This document shows, in pieces, positions 49,868 through 58,274 of a stretch of 62,023 nt of DNA. The stretch comes from Rhodospirillales bacterium (GTDB lineage: Bacteria; Pseudomonadota; Alphaproteobacteria; BOG-932; Roseiterribacteraceae): NCBI GenBank assembly GCA_028291365.1, contig JAQGIE010000089.1, forward strand, positions 1-62,023, read 5' to 3'. Position 1 is the first letter of the stretch. Each line of letters starts with the position of its first letter. Position numbers and translations under genes: made by a program. The notes under the pieces were generated by a model that was given only the letters and a program-made list of their open reading frames with translations, did not search any database and was not told the DNA's origin.

Positions 49868-50950
49868 TTAGAGGTAGTTGACCAGGTTCAGATCCTTGAA
49901 CTGCGCTATGATCTTGTAGCTGGCAGTTAGCTGCGCCTGCAGGCTGTCCAGCCGTGTCAGCGCATCGGCGACGTCGGTATCCTCGACCTGGCCGATGAAG
50001 GTTTCGAGCGTGACGGCCGTCTTGTCATGGTTGGTATTGGTGGAATCCAGACTCTTCTGGAGCACGCCGAGCTTGGCGTCGAGCGAGGTCAACTGGTCGG
50101 CGCCGCCCGGCGCAGAAGGCGAACGCGGCACGCCGGCTGCGTCCTTGTTGGTGCCACGCATCAGCTGCATCTGCCGATTATAGACGTTCCAGAAACCCTG
50201 GTCCGTTTGGCCAGCTTGCCCATATTGCAGCTGTGCGGTGATCGCGTAGCCGACAACCATGTCGGCGAAGCCGTTGTCGGTCGCCTTTACGGTGTAGTCG
50301 ACCGATGTCTGGTCGTCGACCTGGGCCTGCACCTTGTTGGTTGCGGCGTTGAACCCTGCGAAGCCTGGTGGCGTCGTCCACGGGATCGCTCCGCGCACGG
50401 TCGTTTCAAGCGTATTGAGGTCGGCGGCGGCCTGCGGCGACGCGTTGTACGTGGTCATCGCAGTTTGGACACTGGTGAGAAAAGTCGGCATCTGCGTGGT
50501 GTCGATCGGCGCCGTCTGGGTCAGACCGCCCGAAAACACGTAACGCCCGTCGACGCGGGTGTTCATGCGGTCGAATTGCGTTTCGAGCTGCTTCTGCGCC
50601 ACCGCATTGAAGCCCGCGAGACCTGCCGGCGCGCTGTTGGTGTTCTGCACCGGCAGCTGCATCTGGGACGCAAGATCGGTGGCGCTGTGCGACAGCTCGA
50701 CCAGTGCCGAGTCCATCACCGTGACCCGCGTCTGCACGCTCGTGATGTTGTCCTTGTAGGCGTCGATCTTGCTGCGGTCCGACCGCAAGGAGAGCGAGCG
50801 CAGACTGTCGACGCCGCCGAGATCGTTGAACAGTGAGGCGCGCTTGGCGCTGCTGATCTGGGCCTGCGTGGTCAGCAAGTCTTTGCGCACCTGGGTCAAG
50901 ATCGACCGCAGGTAGGTCTGCTGGGCGGAGTCGCTGATATTGAGCGTCAC
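49868..50950 (-). CDS. flgL: Flagellar hook-associated protein 3 (FlgL)
   Basis: 360-aa flagellin-family junction protein linking hook and filament. N-terminal helix 'ISDSAQQTYLRSILTQVRKD' and C-terminal 'TSYKIIAQFKDLNLVNYL'-type helices form the D0/D1 coiled coil. 'LRSLSLRSDRSKIDAYKDNI' is typical. It follows flgK by 10 nt. No other flagellar genes are in the window. Confidence 0.9.
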   Translation of the reverse strand: MTLNISDSAQQTYLRSILTQVRKDLLTTQAQISSAKRASLFNDLGGVDSLRSLSLRSDRSKIDAYKDNITSVQTRVTVMDSALVELSHSATDLASQMQLPVQNTNSAPAGLAGFNAVAQKQLETQFDRMNTRVDGRYVFSGGLTQTAPIDTTQMPTFLTSVQTAMTTYNASPQAAADLNTLETTVRGAIPWTTPPGFAGFNAATNKVQAQVDDQTSVDYTVKATDNGFADMVVGYAITAQLQYGQAGQTDQGFWNVYNRQMQLMRGTNKDAAGVPRSPSAPGGADQLTSLDAKLGVLQKSLDSTNTNHDKTAVTLETFIGQVEDTDVADALTRLDSLQAQLTASYKIIAQFKDLNLVNYL

Positions 50951-50960
50951 TGAATAACTC

Positions 50961-52499
50961 CTAGCGGATCGCGGCGAGCAAGTCGTCGAGCATCTTGTTC
51001 ACGGTAGAAATCACGTGCGCAGCGGCGCTGTAGGCCTTCTGGATCGTCATGACGTTAGCGGTTTCATTGTCAAGACTGACGCCCGACTGGTTCTGCTGCC
51101 GCTGAGTCAGGGAATCGCGGAACGACGATTCGAAGGTCAATCGCTGATCGATCAGCGATTTGTCGTTGGCCTGTTTGGCGATGAGCTGTTGCGCGAAATC
51201 CAAAATGGTCGTGTTGCCGGGCAGACCGGTGCTCAACTGTCCGTTCGCGCCCAGTGAGGTGGTTGCGAAAGTAAACGTGCCTCCGAAAGCAGTGTTCAGA
51301 ACGTTGTTGATGGTCGTTGCGTCGCCCGGATTGGTCAGACCGGCATCACCCGCTTGGACGCGGGACGGACCGTTGGGGGTCACCAGCGGATCAATCAACG
51401 CGTTGACCTGCAACACCTGCGCGAGACCCAGATGTCCGGTCGGAGGCGCTGCGGATGGACTGGAAAGATTGGGCGGCAGCGCCGCCGCGATGTTGGTACC
51501 CGCCGGGTCGGTAAACAACGTCAGTCCTGCGGTATTGAACTGCTTGGCAATGCCGTAAGACATTTCGTCAAGCTGCGCTTGAATGGCTGGCAGCGCCGTA
51601 TCTCGCAGTTCGAGAAGTGCGCCGAGTTGGCCACTCGGATTCGTCAGCGTTAGGTCAGCAGCGCTAGAGCCGAAGCCGATCCAAAGTGCGGGAGCGGAAG
51701 TGGGATATGAGCTTGTGGCCCCGAGCGGCGTCGGCGTAAATGGAGTCGAGGTCGGCGATGCGGGCGCCGATGGGCCATAGCTCACCTGCGTCGCCGTCGT
51801 GTCCGCCAGGAACCGTCCTTCGCGCGTTTGCACGACGAGCACGCCGTCAGGACGCGTGAAGGTCGAGATGTTCATCTTCTCGGAAACCAGGCGCACCGCT
51901 TCGTCGCGCTGGTCTTGCAGATCCGGGGCGGAGCCCCCGTTCACCACCTGGGCCGAAATCTGTTTGTTCAGCGTCGCGATCTTGGCGAGCTGCGCATTCA
52001 CGTCGGTAACCGCGCCGACGATGTCGGTCTGGGCCTGATTGCGCTGCTGCTGGACCAGGTTGGCGAGCTGATTGACGTCCTTGGCGAAAACACCGGCCCG
52101 AGATACCGCCTCCTGCTGCAGCACACTTGAATCTGGCGTCGCGGAGAGCTTGGTGAAGGTGTCCTTGAGGTTCGAGAGGTCGGCTGCGACCGAATTCTGG
52201 GCGTCGGGCTTGCCGAACACCTGCAGCACGCGGTCGATATAGCTGGACAGGGTGGTGAGGCGCTGGGCCTCGCCGGTCTGCCTCCAGACGTCCGCCTGCA
52301 GCGCCGTGTCGACGTCGCGCTGAACGTTGCCCGCGAGCACCCCGAAGCCACTTGTGCCGATCACGTAGGTGGTGAGCGGCACATTTTTCCGGGTATAGCC
52401 CGGCGTCTGGGCATTCGCGATGTTGCGCGACGCAATATCCATCTGGGTCTGCGAAATTCGCAGCCCCTGGAGGGCGGATTGGAGCGCTTCGATGGACAT
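50961..52499 (-). CDS. flgK: Flagellar hook-associated protein 1 (FlgK)
   Basis: 512-aa hook-filament junction protein. N-terminal rod/hook motif 'LRISQTQMDIASRNIANAQT', internal 'DLQDQRDEAVRLVSEKMNIS', and C-terminal 'SGVSLDNETANVMTIQKAYS' followed by 'AAHVISTVNKMLDDLL', all typical. The ATG at 52499 is preceded by AGG. A predicted sigma-54 promoter lies about 50 nt upstream and should drive flgK-flgL. Confidence 0.95.
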   Translation of the reverse strand: MSIEALQSALQGLRISQTQMDIASRNIANAQTPGYTRKNVPLTTYVIGTSGFGVLAGNVQRDVDTALQADVWRQTGEAQRLTTLSSYIDRVLQVFGKPDAQNSVAADLSNLKDTFTKLSATPDSSVLQQEAVSRAGVFAKDVNQLANLVQQQRNQAQTDIVGAVTDVNAQLAKIATLNKQISAQVVNGGSAPDLQDQRDEAVRLVSEKMNISTFTRPDGVLVVQTREGRFLADTTATQVSYGPSAPASPTSTPFTPTPLGATSSYPTSAPALWIGFGSSAADLTLTNPSGQLGALLELRDTALPAIQAQLDEMSYGIAKQFNTAGLTLFTDPAGTNIAAALPPNLSSPSAAPPTGHLGLAQVLQVNALIDPLVTPNGPSRVQAGDAGLTNPGDATTINNVLNTAFGGTFTFATTSLGANGQLSTGLPGNTTILDFAQQLIAKQANDKSLIDQRLTFESSFRDSLTQRQQNQSGVSLDNETANVMTIQKAYSAAAHVISTVNKMLDDLLAAIR

Positions 52500-52546
52500 T
52501 TCTTGCCTAGTTCGCTCGGGTTCTGTGACTTCTCCGGCAGGGTCTC

Positions 52547-52562
52547 TGCAACCAGCGTGCCG
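52547..52562 (-). promoter_or_regulatory. Sigma-54 promoter of flgKL
   Basis: On the minus strand CGGCACG-CTGG-TTGCA, with GG and GC exactly 10 nt apart; only the first base departs from TGGCACG-N4-TTGCA. The predicted start is near 52536, about 37 nt before flgK. Late flagellar genes in alphaproteobacteria are often sigma-54 dependent. It overlaps the edge of the repeat block. Confidence 0.7.
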
Positions 52563-52735
52563 TCCTCCTTCGCCAAGGCTTCGGAGGACAAGCCAAGGCC
52601 TTGCCCTGCGAAGCACGACATCCGGCCGGCAGGCCGGCCCTGAGGCGCGACCTCCGGCGGCAGGCCTTGCCCTGCCAAGCGCGGCATCCGGCAGCAGGAC
52701 TTGTCCTGCGAAGCGCGACAGCGCGTAGCAGGATG
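52556..52735. repeat. Intergenic repeat block related to the one at 49.2 kb
   Basis: Contains CTCCTTCGC-CAAGGCTTCGGAGG, then three degenerate units of the type AGG(C/A)CTTG(C/T)CCTGCGAAGC(A/G)CG, two of them followed by (A/G)CATCCGGC. The end GCGCGTAGCAGGATGGC mirrors CGTGCGAAGGAGGATGGC at 49.28 kb. It fills most of the 271-nt flgK-kdpD divergent gap. Confidence 0.8.
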
Positions 52736-52770
52736 GCAGTGCACCGCAGCAGTGGTAGGTTCGGCGCCCC

Positions 52771-55494
52771 ATGACCACGAACCGCGAGACCGACGCGGCC
52801 GACGGCAATGCGCCGGCCCCGGCGCGCGGTCGGCTCAAGATCTTCCTCGGCGCCGCCCCGGGCGTCGGCAAAACCTATTCGATGCTCGAGGACGCGCAGC
52901 GCCGCGCCCGCGACGGCATCGACGTGGTCGTGGCGCTGGTCGAGACCCATGGGCGCCAGGAGACCGACGCGCTGCTGCGCGGGCTCGAGATCCTGCCCCG
53001 CCGTACCCTGCTCAGCCGCGAACGGCCGCACCAGGAGCTCGATGTCGACGCGGTGCTGGCGCGCCGGCCCAAGCTGGCGCTGATCGACGACATCGCCCAC
53101 GCCAACGCGCCGGGCAGCCGGCACACCAAGCGCTACAAGGACGTGCAGGACATTCTCGAAGCCGGGATCGACGTCTACACGACGTTGAACGTCCAGCATC
53201 TCGAGAGCCTCAACGACGTCATCGCGCGCATCGCCCGCATCCGCGTGCGCGAGACGCTGCCCGACCAGGTGCTGGAACAGGCCGACGAGATCGAGCTCAT
53301 CGATCTGCCGCCCGAGGACCTGATCGAGCGGCTGCGCCAGGGCAAGGTCTTCGTGCCCGAACAGGCGGCGCGCGCGATCAGCCATTTCTTCAGCCGCGGC
53401 AACCTGACGGCGCTGCGCGAACTGGCGATGCGCGCCGCCGCCGAGCGCGTCGATGCCGAGATGCTCAGCTATATGCGCGCGCATGGCGTGTCGGGGCCGT
53501 GGCCGACCCGCGATCGCGTCATGGTCTGCGTGCATGAAGGTGCGCTGGGTCAGAAGCTGGTGCGCGCGACGCAGCGCATGGCCGACCGGCTGCGCGCCGC
53601 CTGGATCGCGGTGCATGTGCAGACCCCGCGCGAGGAAGGGCTCAAGGACGACGCCAAGGACCGCATCCAGGAGACGATGCGGCTGGCCGAACGGCTCGGC
53701 GCCGAAGTGGTTTCGCTGCCCGGCGCGCACGACGTCGCGAGCGAACTTCTGGCCTACGCGCGGCAGCGCAATGTCAGCCGTATCGTCGTCGGACGGCCGC
53801 GCACGCGCGGCCTGCGACAGATGTTCAAAAAATCGGTGACGCACACGCTGGTCGATCAGGCCAAAAGCTTCGAAGTGATGGTCGTGGGCAACGAGGAAGA
53901 CACGGCGCCCGACACGACCCCGCTGGCCGTTCCGGGGCTGGAGGAATTCAAGGCTTCGTCGTGGAAGGATTTCGGTCTCGCGACGCTGTCGATCGTGTTC
54001 GCCGGGCTGCTGGCCGCGATCGCCGAGATGTTCGTTCCGTTGCAGACGCTGGCCGTGATCTTCGTGCTGCCGGTGCTGCTGACCGCGGTGCGCGTCGGTC
54101 TGATCTGGTCGATCTATGTCAGCCTGCTCGGCTTCGAGGTCTATAATTTCTTCTTCACCGAGCCGCGTTTCACCATCGCGATCGAGAACCGCGAAGACCT
54201 GTTCGTCCTGTCGCTCTACCTCGCCATCGCGCTGCTGACCGGCAACATCGCCAGCCGCGTGCGCGACCAGGCGCGTGCGTCGCGACAGGCGGCGCGGCGA
54301 ACCGCACGTCTCTACGAATTTTCGCAGCGCGTCGCGGGCGCGGCTGGTCGCGACGACGTGTTGTGGGCGGTCGTGCATCACGTCGCGTCGACGCTGCAAT
54401 GCCGGTCGCTGGTGCTGCTGGCCAAGCCCAAGAGCACCAAGCTCACCATCGAAGCGGGCTATCCGCCCGAAGACGAACTGACCGAAAACGCCGCCGCCGC
54501 CGCCGACTGGTCGTGGAAGCACGGCAAGCCGGCAGGCTGGTCGACCGACACGCTGCAATCGTCGGAATGGCTGTTCGTACCGCTGCGTACCGCCAGCGGC
54601 ATCGTCGGCCTGCTCGGCGTCGCCTTCGATGACGGAACGGCAAGCCTCAACCCGGAACAGCGCCGGCTGCTCGACGCGGTTGCCGATCAGGCAGCGGTTG
54701 CGATCGAACGAACCAATCTCGCAGCGTCGATGCAGGATGCGCGGGTGTTGACCGAGACCGAGCAGTTGCGCTCGGCCCTGCTTTCTTCCATCAGCCACGA
54801 TCTGCGCACGCCGCTGGTGTCGATCATCGGCTCGGCGACCAGCCTGGTGAATTTCGGCGACAAGATTCCGCGCGATAGCCGGCACGAGCTGCTGCGCACC
54901 ATTCTCGAAGAAGCCGAACGGCTGAATCGCTTCGTGCAGAATCTGCTCGACATGACGCGGCTCGGCTACGGCGCGCTGCAGCCGAAGCGCGATTGGACCG
55001 ATCTGCGCGACATCGTCGGCCGGGCCTTGGAACGGCTGAAGCGCGCGCTAGATGGCTTCAACGTCTCGATCGACATCGCGCCCGACCTGCCGCTGCTCTT
55101 TGTCGATCCCGTGCTGATGGAGCAGGTTCTCCTGAACCTGCTCGAGAACGCCGCCAAATATTCCGGCGGCACCGACCGGATCTATCTGCGTGCTTTCGTG
55201 CGCGACAATAAAATCGTGATTCGCGTGACCGACGAAGGTCCGGGCATTCCCGAAAACGAGCGCGAGCTCGTCTTTGATATGTTCTACCGCGTCAAGGCCG
55301 GCGATACGCGCATTGCCGGCACCGGCCTCGGCCTTGCGATCTGCCGCGGCCTCATGCAAGCCCATGGCGGCACCATCGCCGCGCTGGCCGGCGAGCACGG
55401 CCGTGGTACGACGATCGAACTGAGCCTGCCCCGCAAGGAAATGCCGGGCGCTGAAACAACCGACGAAAAAAGCGCTTCGAGGAGCGCAGCATGA
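52771..55494 (+). CDS. kdpD: Sensor histidine kinase KdpD
   Basis: 907-aa kinase. KdpD N-terminal domain with Walker A 'GAAPGVGKTYSMLEDA' and 'IDDIAHANAPGSRHTKRYKD'; a USP-like domain (about 250-370); four membrane segments at about 400-490; GAF-like region (about 510-650); HisKA 'SSISHDLRTPLVSIIG'; HATPase with 'GTGLGLAICRGLMQAHGG'. It senses K+ limitation or osmotic stress and phosphorylates KdpE, encoded next with a 4-nt overlap. No kdpFABC is adjacent, since flgK lies upstream in divergent orientation. The repeat block probably leaves little room for a complex promoter. Confidence 0.95.
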   Translation: MTTNRETDAADGNAPAPARGRLKIFLGAAPGVGKTYSMLEDAQRRARDGIDVVVALVETHGRQETDALLRGLEILPRRTLLSRERPHQELDVDAVLARRPKLALIDDIAHANAPGSRHTKRYKDVQDILEAGIDVYTTLNVQHLESLNDVIARIARIRVRETLPDQVLEQADEIELIDLPPEDLIERLRQGKVFVPEQAARAISHFFSRGNLTALRELAMRAAAERVDAEMLSYMRAHGVSGPWPTRDRVMVCVHEGALGQKLVRATQRMADRLRAAWIAVHVQTPREEGLKDDAKDRIQETMRLAERLGAEVVSLPGAHDVASELLAYARQRNVSRIVVGRPRTRGLRQMFKKSVTHTLVDQAKSFEVMVVGNEEDTAPDTTPLAVPGLEEFKASSWKDFGLATLSIVFAGLLAAIAEMFVPLQTLAVIFVLPVLLTAVRVGLIWSIYVSLLGFEVYNFFFTEPRFTIAIENREDLFVLSLYLAIALLTGNIASRVRDQARASRQAARRTARLYEFSQRVAGAAGRDDVLWAVVHHVASTLQCRSLVLLAKPKSTKLTIEAGYPPEDELTENAAAAADWSWKHGKPAGWSTDTLQSSEWLFVPLRTASGIVGLLGVAFDDGTASLNPEQRRLLDAVADQAAVAIERTNLAASMQDARVLTETEQLRSALLSSISHDLRTPLVSIIGSATSLVNFGDKIPRDSRHELLRTILEEAERLNRFVQNLLDMTRLGYGALQPKRDWTDLRDIVGRALERLKRALDGFNVSIDIAPDLPLLFVDPVLMEQVLLNLLENAAKYSGGTDRIYLRAFVRDNKIVIRVTDEGPGIPENERELVFDMFYRVKAGDTRIAGTGLGLAICRGLMQAHGGTIAALAGEHGRGTTIELSLPRKEMPGAETTDEKSASRSAA

Positions 55495-56255
55495 CCAGCA
55501 ATGAAAGCGACGTCCCGCCCGCGGACGAAAACAATCCCGACGATGCGAGCGAACTTGCCCGCGGCGATGCCGACAAGATCCTCATCGTCGATGACGAGCC
55601 GCAGATCCGAAAGTTCCTGCGCATCAGCCTCACCGCCCACGGCTACGACGTGGTCGAAGCAGCGACCGGCGCCGAAGGCGTCAGCCAGGCGGCGGGTGAA
55701 AAGCCCGACCTGATCATTCTCGATCTCGGCCTGCCCGATTTCGACGGACACCAGGTCTTGTCGAAGATCCGCGAACGTTCGCAGACGCCGGTGATCGTCC
55801 TTTCGGTGCGCGCGGGTGAAGCCGAGAAAGTGCGCGCGCTCGACGGCGGCGCCGAAGACTATCTGACCAAGCCGTTCGGAATCGGCGAGTTGCTGGCGCG
55901 CATCCGTGCGGCGCTACGCAAGCGCGGCGACGGCGTCGAACCGCGCGAGATCGTGTTCCGCAAGGGCGACCTGATCGCCGATCTCGGCCACCGGCGCGTC
56001 ACGCTGCGCGGCGAAGAGGTCAAGCTGTCGCGCAAGGAATACGACATTCTGAAATTGCTCGTGATCAATGCCGGCCGCGTCGTCACGCACCAGCAGATCC
56101 TGAGCGAGGTATGGGGACCGAACCATCTCGAGGATACGCACTATCTGCGCATTCATGTCGGTCACCTGCGGCAGAAGCTCGACGACGACCCTGCGTCGCC
56201 GACCTACATCCTGACCGAGCCCGGCGTCGGCTATCGGCTCGCCACCGACGATTGA
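55491..56255 (+). CDS. kdpE: Response regulator KdpE
   Basis: 254-aa OmpR/PhoB-family regulator: receiver from residue 29 ('KILIVDDEPQIRKFLRISLT') with phospho-acceptor Asp in 'IILDLGLPDFDG' and Lys in 'YLTKPFG'; winged-helix domain 'LSRKEYDILKLLVINAGRVV' and 'YLRIHVGHLRQKLDDDPASP'. It has an acidic extension of about 28 residues before the receiver, unlike typical KdpE of about 230 aa. Its 3' end overlaps that of the convergent lipase gene by 25 nt. Confidence 0.95.
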   Translation: MTSNESDVPPADENNPDDASELARGDADKILIVDDEPQIRKFLRISLTAHGYDVVEAATGAEGVSQAAGEKPDLIILDLGLPDFDGHQVLSKIRERSQTPVIVLSVRAGEAEKVRALDGGAEDYLTKPFGIGELLARIRAALRKRGDGVEPREIVFRKGDLIADLGHRRVTLRGEEVKLSRKEYDILKLLVINAGRVVTHQQILSEVWGPNHLEDTHYLRIHVGHLRQKLDDDPASPTYILTEPGVGYRLATDD

Positions 56256-57094
56256 AGCTCGGCCTGGCGCAGCGGCGCGTTCGCCGCTGCGCGCACCAAA
56301 TCGAGCCGTCCGTCGCGCACCTGCCAGGTCTCGCCGGCTTCGAATTCCTTTTGCAGGCTGACGGTGTCGTGCGGCCGCAGCAGATGCGCGAGATCGGCCG
56401 GGTCCGCGGGCAGCACGTGGTTGACGCCGAGGCGCGGCAGTCCTGGCGCAAGCGCGAGCGGCGGTGAGGGCCAGTCGCCCATCGTTTCAGTCCCGTGATG
56501 GAGCGCGGGCAGCAACAAGATCGCACGTGGTCCGACCAGTGGATCGTTGCTGCGCACGTGATTGATCGCGGTGGCGAATGACTCGGGTGCGAGGTCGGGA
56601 AATTTCTGCGCGATGAGGCCCGACGGGTCGGGCGCGGCGAAGCTCTCGACCGTGGGCAGCCGTCGCTGATTCGACGACGCCGCGCTCGCGAGCTGGACGT
56701 AGGCGCAAGCACCGCCGAGCGAATGGCCGGTCAGCTGCACCGGCGTCGCGCTGCGCGAGCCGTACGTGCGCTCGACGTCGCGGTAGAACGCGACCGCGTC
56801 GTCGAAATGCGCGGCCCGGCGCGATCCGGTCAACAGATTCACGGCGGTCGTCAGGTCGCGCGCGACTTCTCCGTGAAGGTCGTGCGCCGCGCCGGTCGTG
56901 ACGTCACTGCCGCGATTGACCAGCACGACCTCCTCGAAGGCGCCTTGGTTGGCCGGATCGCGGCGGCCGATCGCATAGCCCTGATAGCCGCTGGCCGTCT
57001 CCGAACGGGCCAGCAGTTCCAACCCGCCGGGCAGATTCGCCGGATCGGGTTCGTAGGCCCATTCCGACAGAAGCAGCTTGGTTCGCGTATCCAT
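56231..57094 (-). CDS. Lipase class 3-like alpha/beta hydrolase
   Basis: 287-aa protein without a signal peptide. Nucleophile elbow 'LTGHSLGGACAYVQLA' is that of class 3 (Rhizopus-type) lipases; the candidate acid is in 'RSNDPLVGPR', the common 'NxxDPV' element, and the His in 'LGVNHVLP'. It may be cytoplasmic or use a signal-less exporter. A strong GGAGG ribosome binding site lies 4 nt before the ATG. Substrate unknown. Confidence 0.82.
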   Translation of the reverse strand: MDTRTKLLLSEWAYEPDPANLPGGLELLARSETASGYQGYAIGRRDPANQGAFEEVVLVNRGSDVTTGAAHDLHGEVARDLTTAVNLLTGSRRAAHFDDAVAFYRDVERTYGSRSATPVQLTGHSLGGACAYVQLASAASSNQRRLPTVESFAAPDPSGLIAQKFPDLAPESFATAINHVRSNDPLVGPRAILLLPALHHGTETMGDWPSPPLALAPGLPRLGVNHVLPADPADLAHLLRPHDTVSLQKEFEAGETWQVRDGRLDLVRAAANAPLRQAELQSSVASR

Positions 57095-57167
57095 GATCCC
57101 TCCGCGCCGACGGGATGGAGGGACAGTAGCATCAAGATGTTCTGGATGAAAACGTAATTACGCGATT

Positions 57168-57569
57168 TTATCGTTTCTTCGACTTGCCAAACGCGTTGGC
57201 CAGGGTGCGCATCGTGTCGGCGTGCTTGGCCGAAGCCTTCTTGGGCGGCGGGGCGGCATCCCCGGCCACACCGAGCGGCCCTTTCGACTTTTCGAAATTG
57301 CGGCCGAGCTGGCCGATCAGGCTGTCGAGCGCCTTGGCCGGCATGGGGCGGGGCGCCGGCGGCGGCTTGGTCGGCTTGAGCCCGGGGACGATCTTGCCGC
57401 CATGGTTGATCGCGTTGGCGACGATGCCGACCAGGAAGGGTTGCGTCAGCGCACGGAGCAGTTTCTCGTCGCGCTGCGCCCAGCCCAGCAGCACGCGCTG
57501 CGCCTGGTTCTGGTCGCCCTGGGCGATGTCGAGTGCATCGCGCACTTTCTGATCTAGATACGTGGCCAC
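57168..57569 (-). CDS. Conserved hypothetical protein, 133 aa
   Basis: Soluble protein. N-terminal half is helical ('YLDQKVRDALDIAQGDQNQA', 'LLGWAQRDEKLLRALTQPFL'); the middle is Pro/Lys/Ala-rich; the end is basic ('ANAFGKSKKR'). No motif of known function. Starts with GTG, GAGGGA 8 nt ahead. It is divergent from the DsbA-like gene with 71 nt between, so a shared control region is possible. Confidence 0.7.
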   Translation of the reverse strand: MATYLDQKVRDALDIAQGDQNQAQRVLLGWAQRDEKLLRALTQPFLVGIVANAINHGGKIVPGLKPTKPPPAPRPMPAKALDSLIGQLGRNFEKSKGPLGVAGDAAPPPKKASAKHADTMRTLANAFGKSKKR

Positions 57570-57640
57570 GTCCGGGTTCCCTCTTCGCTCGCCCGCCGAT
57601 CATGCGGCCAAATCGAGCGGCCCAAAAGCGGATCAAAGTC

Positions 57641-58264
57641 ATGCTGGTCGAGATCTTCGCCGACTTCGTTTGCCCCTGGTGCTGGATCGGGCGCCACCGT
57701 TTTCTACATGCGCTGAACCAACGGCCCGGCATGCAGATCGAAATCGCCTGGCGTCCGTACCGGCTGAATCCGGCGCTGCCGCCAGAGGGTATGGATCGCA
57801 CGCTGTACGTCACGTCGAAATTCGGCGACGCGCCGCGGGTCGAGGCGATGTATGCGTTGATGACACGAGTCGGCACCGAACTGGGACTCGATTTCGCCTG
57901 GGAGCGGATCGAACGTGCGCCCAACACGCTGCTGGCGCACCGTCTGGTCCGTCTCGCCGAGCGCGCCGGCCTGGCCGACGCGATGGTCGAACGCCTGTTC
58001 GCTGCGTATTTCCGTGACGGCGTCGATCTCGGCAATGCCGAGGCGCTGGCCCGGCTCGCGAGCGAGGTCGGTGTCGAGGCCGGCGAAGCGGCGCGCTTTC
58101 TCGCCAGCGACGAAGATCGTGCCGCAGTGCTGGCCGCCGACGGCGCCGCGCGCCGGCATGTCGACGGCGTGCCCTACTACGTCTTCGATCGCCGTTTCGC
58201 GCTTGCCGGTGCGCAGGACAGCGAAGCCTTCGTGCCGGTGTTCGACGCCGTGCGCGCCGCCTGA
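57641..58264 (+). CDS. DsbA-family oxidoreductase (FrnE-like)
   Basis: 207-aa thioredoxin-fold protein with helical insert. Active-site 'CPWC' in 'FADFVCPWCWIGRHRFLHAL'; cis-Pro loop in 'VDGVPYYVFDRRFALAGAQD'. No signal peptide, so cytoplasmic, as in FrnE/2-hydroxychromene-2-carboxylate-isomerase relatives. It probably reduces or isomerises disulfides or a small thiol substrate. The ATG at 57641 starts right at the fold; an ATG at 57602 is the alternative. Confidence 0.88.
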   Translation: MLVEIFADFVCPWCWIGRHRFLHALNQRPGMQIEIAWRPYRLNPALPPEGMDRTLYVTSKFGDAPRVEAMYALMTRVGTELGLDFAWERIERAPNTLLAHRLVRLAERAGLADAMVERLFAAYFRDGVDLGNAEALARLASEVGVEAGEAARFLASDEDRAAVLAADGAARRHVDGVPYYVFDRRFALAGAQDSEAFVPVFDAVRAA

Positions 58265-58274
58265 CCTGCCCAAA

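Noticed and set aside
52507-54885. 792-codon minus-strand frame
   Set aside because: Antisense to kdpD and no recognisable protein pattern.
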